Position numbers and translations under genes: made by a program. From the NCBI GenBank assembly GCA_027435495.1, contig DAHZZC010000589.1, forward strand, positions 1 to 5,845: DNA of 5,845 nt. The letters are read 5' to 3'. The notes under the pieces are model-generated. The model ran no database searches. It was not told where the DNA came from and saw nothing but the letters and a program-made list of their open reading frames with translations. Source of the DNA: Planctomycetales bacterium. GTDB lineage: Bacteria > Planctomycetota > Planctomycetia > Isosphaerales > Isosphaeraceae. Positions 1-5,191 of this stretch are shown here, one piece after another; position 1 is the stretch's first letter, and the number at the start of each line of letters is the position of its first letter.

Positions 1-1
1 T

Positions 2-229
2 CAGCGGATCGTGGAGTGTCCTCTTGGGCTTCAATCGCACGGCGAAGAGCTTTGCTCCCTGCAGCGATGCCTGGATCACAGCATTGCGCAAGTGGAGACA
101 CTGTATCGAGACATGACGATCGAAAGGTTGATCCGGGAGCAAGGCCCCGACCGCAAGCCTCTTTGCGAAAGAGAGATGAGCCTCTCGACGGCGAGAGAGA
201 CGAACGGCAATTCAAACCGAGGATGGTGA
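2..229 (+). CDS. Possible C-terminal part of an upstream gene, function unknown
   Basis: This frame is open from the window edge to a TGA at 227-229, and a GTG at 11 could also be a start. I do not recognise the protein. Its composition is protein-like rather than the Arg/Pro/Ser-rich look of shadow frames, and about two thirds of its codons end in G or C. Counted from the GTG, residues 13-40 form a likely amphipathic helix with hydrophobic residues at heptad spacing (L14, L17, L21, V28, L31, M35), suggesting a short coiled coil. Cysteines fall at residues 3, 15, 20 and 52. The tail is polar. The next gene starts 72 bases downstream with its own candidate promoter, so this would be a separate unit. 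The frame beginning at base 1 is also open here, so this call is tentative. Confidence 0.35.
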   Translation, partial: QRIVECPLGLQSHGEELCSLQRCLDHSIAQVETLYRDMTIERLIREQGPDRKPLCEREMSLSTARETNGNSNRGW

Positions 230-248
230 AGCTTGCCGGCACGATGCG

Positions 249-276
249 TTGCCCCTGGCATGGTCGTTGCGATAAT
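249..276 (+). promoter_or_regulatory. Candidate sigma70-type promoter for the exb-like operon
   Basis: TTGCCC (249-254) and GATAAT (271-276) are separated by 16 bases and match the -35 and -10 consensus at 4/6 and 5/6 positions. Transcription would begin near 283, giving a leader of about 20 bases to the GTG at 302 or about 50 bases to the GTG at 335. This is seen by eye only. Confidence 0.35.
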
Positions 277-301
277 TTGAGAGTGTGCGTCGAGACGACC
301 G

Positions 302-1342
302 GTGAACAGCGAGCAGCGGGGACATCGCGTGGCCGTGACGGAGTTTGCGAATCGGGATTGGGGCATCGCCCTGGCTATAACCGTGGGCCTGATGCTGATG
401 ATAATTGGAGGAGCGACGACTGCCCGGGGCCAGGAGTTCCGGCGTGGGACCTCCGTTGCATCGACCGTTGTCTCGGAGGGCCAGAGCGATCCGGCCTCGA
501 CCGACGTCGAGCCGGTCCCTGCCGATTCGACCGGTGAAAGGGCCCAGTCGGTGATCGGCTGGATCATCCGCGGCTCCGGTTACATCGGGCTGATCATCCT
601 GTTCATGTCGTTCTACCTCTTCGCCTTGGTGGTTTGGATGTTTCTGCACTACCGTGCCGCGGTCGCCGTGCCCCGGGGAATGGTGGAGGAACTCGAGGAT
701 CTGCTCGATCGGAGCCGGTTCAAGGAAGCGTATGAACGGTTGGCGGAGGACGATTCGTTCCTCGCCCAGGTGCTGCGCTCTGGAGTCCGCAAGTTGCCGA
801 ACGGGCTCGATCCAGCCCGTCGCGCGATGGAACTGGCGAACGAGGATGTCACGATGCAGATGGAGCATCGGACGACGTACCTGGCGACGGTCGGGACGCT
901 CGGGCCGATGATCGGCCTCGTGGGGACCGTCTACGGGATGATCAAGTCGTTCCAGGTGATCGCGCAGGCGGGCGCGTCGCCTCAGGCGAGCGACCTCGCG
1001 GCGGGGATCTCGACAGCGCTGTTCGCGACGCTGGAGGGGATCGCGATCTCGATCCCGGCGATCTACTTCTACGCGATGTTCCGCAATCGGATCGCTCGGC
1101 TCTCGCTAGAAGTGGGGATGATGGCCGATCCGCTCCTGGAACGGTTCGGGCCCGGCGTTCAGACGAGCCGACCTGCCCCATCGACTGGTGCGGGGCCTTC
1201 GTCCACTTCCCCGCCCTCGCCCTCGCAGCACGCTCATCCGTTCGCAGTCAACGCTGCGATCGCCGCGGGCTCCGCCCAGCCTGGAAGCGGACCACTTCGA
1301 GCCGCCCTGCCGTCCTCAGGCTCGTCACACGCCGACGATTGA
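302..1342 (+). CDS. ExbB/TolQ/MotA-family proton channel subunit
   Basis: This is the inner-membrane stator subunit that, with ExbD/TolR partners, converts proton flow into mechanical work on a periplasmic partner. The 346-residue protein starts with a hydrophobic segment (about residues 20-37) ending in a signal-peptide-like ATTARGQ, then a periplasmic linker. Membrane helix 1 is at about 92-116, followed by a cytoplasmic region (120-190). Helix 2 (about 192-217) carries the family core GLVGTVYGM, and helix 3 (about 233-260) carries GISTALFATLEG. T209 and T243 align with E. coli ExbB T148 and T181. The position of ExbB E176 is T238, while an acidic residue, E245, lies two turns further on. 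Residues 284-346 are a Pro/Ser/Ala-rich tail absent from E. coli ExbB. An in-frame stop at 278-280 limits the start to GTG 302 or GTG 335. The latter gives a more usual signal peptide, and neither has a strong ribosome site. Two ExbD genes follow after 45 bases. Confidence 0.9.
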   Translation: MNSEQRGHRVAVTEFANRDWGIALAITVGLMLMIIGGATTARGQEFRRGTSVASTVVSEGQSDPASTDVEPVPADSTGERAQSVIGWIIRGSGYIGLIILFMSFYLFALVVWMFLHYRAAVAVPRGMVEELEDLLDRSRFKEAYERLAEDDSFLAQVLRSGVRKLPNGLDPARRAMELANEDVTMQMEHRTTYLATVGTLGPMIGLVGTVYGMIKSFQVIAQAGASPQASDLAAGISTALFATLEGIAISIPAIYFYAMFRNRIARLSLEVGMMADPLLERFGPGVQTSRPAPSTGAGPSSTSPPSPSQHAHPFAVNAAIAAGSAQPGSGPLRAALPSSGSSHADD

Positions 1343-1377
1343 GTCAGCCGTGGCCCCGCACCGCCCAACCCGATTGC

Positions 1378-1383
1378 AGGAGG
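1378..1383 (+). promoter_or_regulatory. Ribosome binding site of first exbD-like gene
   Basis: AGGAGG is a full match to the Shine-Dalgarno core. It lies only four bases before the ATG at 1388, closer than usual, and it fixes that start because no other in-frame start is as well placed. Confidence 0.7.
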
Positions 1384-1387
1384 CCCC

Positions 1388-1870
1388 ATGCCGAGCCACC
1401 ATCGACGTTCCTCGCTTTCTCTCAATCCAAACCTCACCCCACTACTCGATGTCGTCCTCCAGCTCATCACCTTCTTCATGATGCTGGTCCACTTCAGTTC
1501 GCGGCTGGAAGGAGCCAACAAGGCGATTCGCCTGCCGCTAGCGCCGGCCGCTCTGCCGGGATCGGACCTAACGTTCGACCGTCTGACGGTCACGATGGAC
1601 GCTCAAGGGCGACTCCAGGACGGCGGCCAGTGGCTTGGAGAGGAAATGGCCTCGACTTGGTGGGCTCAACAGGCGCAGATTCGGCGCGAGGGTCTCAAGG
1701 CAATTCGCGGGAACGGGCCCTCGATAGAATCCGATGAGTTGCCCACGATTGTGATCCTTCGGGCCGATCGAACCGCCTCGTACGGCTCCGTCCGGCGGGC
1801 CCTCGCCGCCGCGCAGGATCAAGGGTTCGCCCATTTCAGCCTTATCGTACTGAGGAGGCACGCCCGATGA
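1388..1870 (+). CDS. ExbD/TolR-family biopolymer transport protein, first copy
   Basis: ExbD/TolR proteins form the single-helix core of the proton-driven motor, with one helix in the ExbB ring and a periplasmic domain. This 160-residue protein has a short basic, Ser-rich cytoplasmic N-terminus and then the family signature LTPLLDVVLQ. D21 is the expected proton-carrying aspartate (E. coli ExbD D25). The membrane helix spans about residues 16-36. The periplasmic domain follows, with the usual C-terminal pattern of an Asp-containing beta strand (VILRAD), a helix around YGSVRRALAAAQ, and a final hydrophobic strand (FSLIVL). Length is typical of the family. An AGGAGG four bases upstream supports the start. 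Its stop overlaps the next start in ATGA, implying translational coupling. It pairs with the ExbB-like gene upstream and differs clearly from the second ExbD downstream, so the two copies are not a recent duplication. Whether it serves a TonB-like, Tol-like or other output cannot be told. Confidence 0.92.
   Translation: MPSHHRRSSLSLNPNLTPLLDVVLQLITFFMMLVHFSSRLEGANKAIRLPLAPAALPGSDLTFDRLTVTMDAQGRLQDGGQWLGEEMASTWWAQQAQIRREGLKAIRGNGPSIESDELPTIVILRADRTASYGSVRRALAAAQDQGFAHFSLIVLRRHAR
1853..1858 (+). promoter_or_regulatory. Ribosome binding site of second exbD-like gene, inside the first
   Basis: AGGAGG lies eight bases before the ATG at 1867, within the last codons of the preceding gene. It decides the start and confirms that the unusual 50-residue Gly-rich N-terminal extension of the second ExbD is translated. 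Confidence 0.75.
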
Positions 1871-2511
1871 ACTTTGGCGATGGGATCGGCGCCGGCGGGG
1901 GCCTGGGCGGAGGGTGGACGCTCACTGGCCCCGAGCGAGACCCGACAACCGCCCGGAACCAGGCGGTCGCTCCCGATCTGCCTCGATCGCGACGCTACCG
2001 ACCGACTGCCCCCGAAGAGGTCGCTTTCCCCGTCACGCCCATGCTCGACATGGCCTTCCAACTCCTGGCCTTTTTCATCCTGACCTTCAAGTCCCCGTCG
2101 GACGAGACGCACCTCGACCTTGACCTCCCCACGACACCCGCCGCGCTCCCCGCCGCCGCCGAAGGGCGAGCCCGCCCCCGAGAGCTTCGTCGGGCCGATA
2201 CCGACCTGGAAAACGATCTGCTTATCCGCGCCGAGGCCAACGACCTGGGCGACCTGAAGAACCTTCGACTGGGCGAGGCGACCGTCCCCGACCTCCCAAC
2301 TCTCAGTCGACGTCTTCGCCAGTATGCCCGCCTCCTCGATGGACGTTCCCTTCGCGTTCGACTGGTCGCCGACGATCGCCTCCGCTACGAACCGGCGGCT
2401 CAGATCATCTCAACCTGCTCGGCGGCGGGTGTCTACTCGATCCGGCTCTCGCCGACCGGAGGACCACCGCCGATCGGTCCAGCGTTGAGCCGCCAGAGGT
2501 CCTCGAGATGA
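1867..2511 (+). CDS. ExbD/TolR-family protein, second copy, with N-terminal extension
   Basis: This is a second ExbD/TolR subunit of the same motor, 214 residues long against about 140-160 for most members. The extra length is mainly an N-terminal cytoplasmic extension (residues 1-52) that begins Gly-rich (GDGIGAGGGLGGG) and becomes polar and basic. The signature VTPMLDMAFQ then leads into one membrane helix (about 54-74), with D61 as the conserved aspartate. The periplasmic part includes an Ala/Pro linker near 89-98, a basic stretch (101-109), and the usual strand-helix-strand end (RLVADD, YEPAAQIISTCSAAG, YSIRL). A Pro-rich tail closes the protein. The start overlaps the previous stop as ATGA and has an AGGAGG eight bases upstream. 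The stop overlaps the next start in the same way. Divergence from the first copy suggests distinct roles, possibly one of each in a mixed pair; that is inference. Confidence 0.9.
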   Translation: MNFGDGIGAGGGLGGGWTLTGPERDPTTARNQAVAPDLPRSRRYRPTAPEEVAFPVTPMLDMAFQLLAFFILTFKSPSDETHLDLDLPTTPAALPAAAEGRARPRELRRADTDLENDLLIRAEANDLGDLKNLRLGEATVPDLPTLSRRLRQYARLLDGRSLRVRLVADDRLRYEPAAQIISTCSAAGVYSIRLSPTGGPPPIGPALSRQRSSR

Positions 2512-3224
2512 TCGCCCGGAACACCTCAATCGTAGTGCTGGCTACCATCATCCCAGGCCTCGCCGCGGCTCAGAACACTCCTGCCACCAGCGATCGACTG
2601 GGCCTCGGCGACCTCTCGGCCTATGCCAAGGCGCTGAAGGGGCGGCCGACTGCCAGCGTCATACAACCCCTGCACGGGCCAGTTGAGGTCTCGTTCCGTA
2701 ACCTCTGGGACCACCCTTCCGAATATCTCGGCCGCCGTGTGATGATCCGGGGGCGGCTCGAACGGACCTTCCGCCAGGGGCCGGTTGGCGAATTCCCTCC
2801 CCTGGCGGAGTCGTGGATCTTCTCCAAAACGGGTGACCCATTCTGCGCCGTCTACCCCCTGCCCTCTGGTAACCCTCGACAGACCACTGGCCAACCGGTC
2901 CGATTCACCGGGACATTCCTTCGGACCATCCGATATGGGGCCAGCGACGGTGATCGATTGGCACCTCTGATCGTCGGCGACCAGCCGCCAGCTCCCGACA
3001 ATCCGAACCGGGCCGATTCGCCCGAGAGCCATCCACGAGAGGCCGGAAGGATCGAGTCCGGCAACCCGTCGCTCGCCCTCTGCTTGATCGCAATCGCAGC
3101 GATGCTGGTTGCGACCCGCCATGTCCGCCTCTCACGCCAACGGACTCGCACTGGCCCGGGGCGCTCCCCCGATCCTGCAAACCCGTCACTGCGATTCGTT
3201 GACTCTCCCGACGAGCGGCCGTGA
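2508..3224 (+). CDS. Secreted, membrane-anchored protein of unknown function, coupled to the ExbD genes
   Basis: I cannot name this 238-residue protein. A signal peptide is clear at residues 1-21, ending GLAAA before Q22. Residues 60-160 look like one folded domain: LWDHPSEYLGRRVMIRGRLER resembles the first strands of an OB-fold-like beta barrel, split here as LWDHPSEYLG and RRVMIRGRLER. ESWIF and a second glycine-centred strand (VRFTGTFLRT) follow, then LAPLIVG. I recall similar 'pekYlGk.V.vrG ... aPLiv' proteins in planctomycetes, but this is memory, not a search. A polar linker (161-185) leads to one membrane helix (about 187-203) and a basic, Arg/Pro-rich tail, so the domain should sit in the periplasm and the tail in the cytoplasm. 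The ATG overlaps the ExbD stop as ATGA, with AGAGG eight bases upstream. That coupling suggests a role with the proton-driven complex, as an accessory or output protein. Confidence 0.8.
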   Translation: MIARNTSIVVLATIIPGLAAAQNTPATSDRLGLGDLSAYAKALKGRPTASVIQPLHGPVEVSFRNLWDHPSEYLGRRVMIRGRLERTFRQGPVGEFPPLAESWIFSKTGDPFCAVYPLPSGNPRQTTGQPVRFTGTFLRTIRYGASDGDRLAPLIVGDQPPAPDNPNRADSPESHPREAGRIESGNPSLALCLIAIAAMLVATRHVRLSRQRTRTGPGRSPDPANPSLRFVDSPDERP

Positions 3225-3242
3225 TCCCTTCTGATCAGGGGA
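3225..3242. terminator. Weak inverted repeat between convergent genes
   Basis: TCCCT (3225-3229) can pair with GGGGA (3238-3242), with one G-T wobble, around an eight-base loop containing the palindrome CTGATCAG. It sits directly after the operon's last stop codon and just before the convergent gene's stop at 3252. No T tract follows on either strand, so its role as a two-way terminator is only possible. Confidence 0.25.
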
Positions 3243-3251
3243 CTCCTTACA

Positions 3252-3578
3252 TCAACTCCGGCCAGGACCATCTCCCGTACGATCCGAATCGAGCCGGCCC
3301 GTCCGACGATTCCCCGTTATCCCGCCGCCGGCATGCACCGGAGAACCAGAGCCTTCCGAAGACTCGGGATCGGGCAGGTGGAACGTGATAGCGCCGTCTC
3401 CATCCACCAGAAACCAGGCTAGGCACGATCGACACGTACCCAGCAACCGATCGGGCAAACGTTCGTCCGGCTGATGAAGCGAGAGAGTCCTGGCGCAACT
3501 CGGGCAGAGAATCCGGGCGGAATCCTCATCCTCGGATCCGCCTGGGCTGTTCGAAGAATGAGACCGTACGGCGGTCAT
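3252..3578 (-). CDS. Small zinc ribbon protein, function unknown
   Basis: The 108-residue product has a Ser/Glu/Asp-rich N-terminus and then CPSC (C25, C28) and CRSC (C49, C52), separated by 20 residues. This is the layout of a zinc ribbon in which four cysteines hold one zinc ion. The second knuckle runs into CLAWFLVDGDGAITFHLPD, a strand pair seen in small 'CPxC ... GtCxxC..WF' proteins that I associate with planctomycetes. Residues 75-108 are a Gly/Arg/Asp-rich, probably disordered tail. There is no signal peptide or membrane helix, so it should be cytoplasmic. GGAGG (plus-strand 3586-3590) lies seven bases before the ATG, and a good promoter sits about 100 bases further up. It converges on the exb-like operon and is probably transcribed alone. 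Binding of nucleic acid or protein is possible, but nothing shows which. Confidence 0.78.
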   Translation of the reverse strand: MTAVRSHSSNSPGGSEDEDSARILCPSCARTLSLHQPDERLPDRLLGTCRSCLAWFLVDGDGAITFHLPDPESSEGSGSPVHAGGGITGNRRTGRLDSDRTGDGPGRS

Positions 3579-3677
3579 CGGCGTACCTCCAGGCGGTCAG
3601 TGCAGGGGTCATGCACACGGCCCGCGCTGACATCCTCCGTGATGAGATGTTTCGGGGAGCAACTGATAGGTTTAATC

Positions 3678-3707
3678 ATTGTATCCAAAACCGCCTTGGT
3701 ATGGCAA
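3678..3707 (-). promoter_or_regulatory. Sigma70-type promoter of the zinc ribbon gene
   Basis: Read on the minus strand, TTGCCA (3702-3707) and TACAAT (3678-3683) each match the consensus at five of six positions and are 18 bases apart. Transcription would start near 3671, giving a leader of about 90 bases to the ATG at 3578. A short inverted repeat (GGTTT 3669-3673, AAACC 3688-3692) brackets the -10 box and could be an operator, though five-base arms may be chance. Confidence 0.5.
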
Positions 3708-3800
3708 TAGATTTCCCGGAAAAACGCTTAAGAATGCAGGACGAAGAAAGTGCTAGGTCGATCACGTTTCGGGCCATCTCTGGTACATCGCGAGGAGGGC

Positions 3801-3824
3801 TGGCGTCTGCCATCACATTTTTTT
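3801..3824 (+). terminator. Hairpin followed by seven T: possible intrinsic terminator
   Basis: TGGC (3801-3804), loop GTCT and GCCA (3809-3812) form a four-base-pair stem, followed five bases later by TTTTTTT (3818-3824). This is the only such T run in the window. The stem is short and the T tract is not directly adjacent, so it is a weak terminator at best. No plus-strand gene upstream needs one, which raises the question of what transcript would end here. Confidence 0.3.
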
Positions 3825-3959
3825 GCATCAGGGTTGCGAAAGTCCCAGCAATGCGGGATGATCGAACGATGAAGTATGGGTCTGGCGACGGGGCCTATTG
3901 GATTCTTCCGTCGACCGGCATGGACTTACTGTAAGAGTCCCACCGGAAAGGTGTCCACC

Positions 3960-4430
3960 ATGAGGCATCTCTCGATTCTGGGGACGACGGTTTGCTCGTT
4001 GATATTGCTGACGCTTCCGGCGGCGGGGCAAACTGGCACCCCTCTGATCTCGCGGGCGAAGAGACCTGAGGCCAGCATCCCACCTCCGCCGCTTCCGCTG
4101 ATCCATGCGAACGGGTCCGTCCATACTTCGACACCGACGGGTCGGATGGGAACGGGCCGGAGCCTATTGAGGAGGCGATCGGGACGGAGTGCCCAGCTAC
4201 CCCCGCCCCCAATCCCAATTGGTTCCTTGTTCGCGGCGAGTGGCCGTGGTGAGCCGGCCATCGTCGGAATGGACTCGTCGGGACGGATAGACCGGTCGGG
4301 CCATGTGGTCGGATTCTATCCGAGTATACGTGGAAGGACGCCGGTCGCATCCAATGCTTCGGTGGCTCGCAATGTCCCGTCGAATACCTCTGTGCGCGAG
4401 AATCCACAAAGTAAGGCCTATCCGCATTGA
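3960..4430 (+). CDS. Secreted Pro-rich protein of unknown function
   Basis: I do not recognise this 156-residue protein. A signal peptide is clear: MRH, a hydrophobic core at residues 5-19, then LPAAGQ with likely cleavage after G23. The mature part has no membrane helix and is rich in Ser, Pro, Gly and Arg. Two similar Pro segments occur, SIPPPPLPLI (39-48) and QLPPPPIPIG (79-88), about 40 residues apart, separated by an Arg-rich stretch (RSLLRRRSGRS). After residue 95 it is Gly/Ser/Val-rich with no visible catalytic motif. The frame extends upstream to 3876, but the ATG at 3960 is chosen because the signal peptide begins there and GGAAAGG lies eight bases before it. It is probably monocistronic. 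Its stop is one base from the stop of the opposing endonuclease III-like gene. A structural or surface role is possible, without direct support. Confidence 0.7.
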   Translation: MRHLSILGTTVCSLILLTLPAAGQTGTPLISRAKRPEASIPPPPLPLIHANGSVHTSTPTGRMGTGRSLLRRRSGRSAQLPPPPIPIGSLFAASGRGEPAIVGMDSSGRIDRSGHVVGFYPSIRGRTPVASNASVARNVPSNTSVRENPQSKAYPH

Positions 4431-4436
4431 TTCAAT
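4426..4436. repeat. Palindrome holding both convergent stop codons
   Basis: ATTGATTCAAT is a perfect inverted repeat around one central base. The TGA of the plus gene (4428-4430) and the TGA of the minus gene (complement of 4432-4434) lie in its two arms, so the two genes end in mirror image. It is too short to be a terminator by itself. Confidence 0.6.
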
Positions 4437-5130
4437 CGGTTTCCGCCCCGACTGGTCCGCCCGGCGGAAGCATCGATGCAAGAGGACATGCTTCACATCG
4501 TGGAGCAGTAACCCGGCAGAAATGAGAGGCCAGCCAGGTCATCCCGGCCGCCGCCTCGCCGAGTCGAACCAAGTCATCGCCAGCGTGGTGGACCATTAAG
4601 TCGCGTGCCTCCTCATACGACGAGGAGGCATCGAGCCAGCCATGTCGAACGAGAATCCGATAGGTCCCGCGGTCGACGGGATAGCTTGGGCGGCCTGAGA
4701 CGGCAAGGATGATCGCATCGGCTCCTGCCGGACCGATCCCACGAATCGATGCGAGTTCCTCGCGTAGTACCTCGATGGAGAGTCTAGGCTCAGCAAGGAT
4801 TTCGGCACGGCCCTGGTGCCGATCGACGAGCCAGCGCGCCAATTGCTTCACCGGGGACAGGGAGCGGGGGGAGATCGCAGGGGCCTTGCCACGAATCGCT
4901 TCCTGAATTTCGAGCATCCCGGCACGGTCCATCGGTTCGGGATCGAGCAGGCCCGCATCCTTGAGCGCCTCGACAATCGGCCGCCAGACCGATGGGCGGA
5001 GTTGCCGATCGAGCAGAGCAGCGACGGCCGAGGCAAACAGACGAACACTATCGAAGGGGTGGACCGCGCCAGGCGTTGACCGAAGCGTGGCCTTGAGGAT
5101 CAGCGGGAGAGCCTCGTCGAGGGTGGGCAT
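4432..5130 (-). CDS. Endonuclease III-like (HhH-GPD) DNA repair protein with altered active site and Fe-S motif
   Basis: The 232-residue protein has the HhH-GPD fold of base-excision DNA glycosylases. The helix-hairpin-helix is IRGIGPAGADAIILAV (129-144). The catalytic aspartate is D153 in YPVDRGTYRIL, matching E. coli Nth D138. The lysine that makes Nth a bifunctional glycosylase/lyase (K120) would be residue 135, which is Ala here. The C-terminal iron-sulfur loop reads C205-X6-C212-X2-C215-X5-L221, so the fourth ligand is missing and no further cysteine follows. This may be a monofunctional, MutY- or 3-methyladenine-glycosylase-like enzyme, or one that has lost the cluster. Length is near that of Nth (211). 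GGGAG (plus-strand 5139-5143) lies eight bases before the ATG. The gene is 61 bases downstream of rpsT on the same strand and may share its transcript. The family is sure; the substrate is not. Confidence 0.85.
   Translation of the reverse strand: MPTLDEALPLILKATLRSTPGAVHPFDSVRLFASAVAALLDRQLRPSVWRPIVEALKDAGLLDPEPMDRAGMLEIQEAIRGKAPAISPRSLSPVKQLARWLVDRHQGRAEILAEPRLSIEVLREELASIRGIGPAGADAIILAVSGRPSYPVDRGTYRILVRHGWLDASSSYEEARDLMVHHAGDDLVRLGEAAAGMTWLASHFCRVTAPRCEACPLASMLPPGGPVGAETD
4439..4471. terminator. Nine-base-pair inverted repeat just after the convergent stops
   Basis: GTTTCCGCC (4439-4447) pairs with GGCGGAAGC (4463-4471) over nine positions, with one T-G wobble, around a 15-base loop. It begins eight bases after the plus-strand stop at 4430, so it is well placed to end that transcript or protect its 3' end, but it lies inside the last codons of the opposing gene. 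No T tract follows. Confidence 0.35.
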
Positions 5131-5191
5131 CGGCGTGGCTCCCGTCTGAACCCTCCCAACTCGATCGTCGCGGGGATCGTGAAGGCTTCGA

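Larger units (their letters stand above)
3579..3959. other. Divergent intergenic region, AT-richer than its surroundings
   Basis: This 381-base stretch separates two divergent genes. It contains the ribosome site and promoter of the minus-strand zinc ribbon gene, a hairpin plus T7 tract at 3801-3824, and the ribosome site of the next plus-strand gene (AAAGG at 3947-3951). About 3655-3830 is visibly poorer in GC than the neighbouring coding DNA. A weak plus-strand promoter candidate, TTGCGA (3834-3839) then 17 bases and GATGAT (3857-3862), could serve the gene at 3960. An open frame at 3611-3934 (107 codons) is not called, because its ribosome site is poor and its codon use differs from nearby genes. 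Confidence 0.6.

Noticed and set aside
16..537. Long plus-strand frame overlapping the start of the ExbB-like gene
   Set aside because: Arg/Gly/Asp-rich composition typical of a shadow frame in GC-rich DNA, and it overlaps the signal peptide region of the real gene.
212..868. Long minus-strand frame opposite the ExbB-like gene
   Set aside because: It is His/Arg/Gln-rich without motifs and lies opposite a clear family member.
1190..1330. Repetitive-looking CCCTCGCCCTCGC stretch near the ExbB-like C-terminus
   Set aside because: Simple codon bias of a Pro/Ser/Ala-rich tail, not a tandem repeat of regular period.
2526..3122. 198-codon minus-strand frame opposite the fourth operon gene
   Set aside because: The plus-strand gene has a signal peptide, membrane helix, ribosome site and ATGA coupling; the opposite frame has none of these.
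3611..3934. Open frame of 107 codons on the plus strand in the intergenic region
   Set aside because: No ribosome site at usable spacing, less GC-rich third positions than nearby genes, overlap with the minus-strand promoter, and no recognisable motif.
3895..4407. 170-codon minus-strand frame opposite the Pro-rich secreted protein
   Set aside because: No ribosome site or motif, and Ser/Pro/Arg-rich composition as expected of a shadow; the plus frame has a signal peptide.
4470..4479. Perfect ten-base palindrome GCATCGATGC
   Set aside because: It lies inside coding sequence and is likely chance; it matches no site I recognise.
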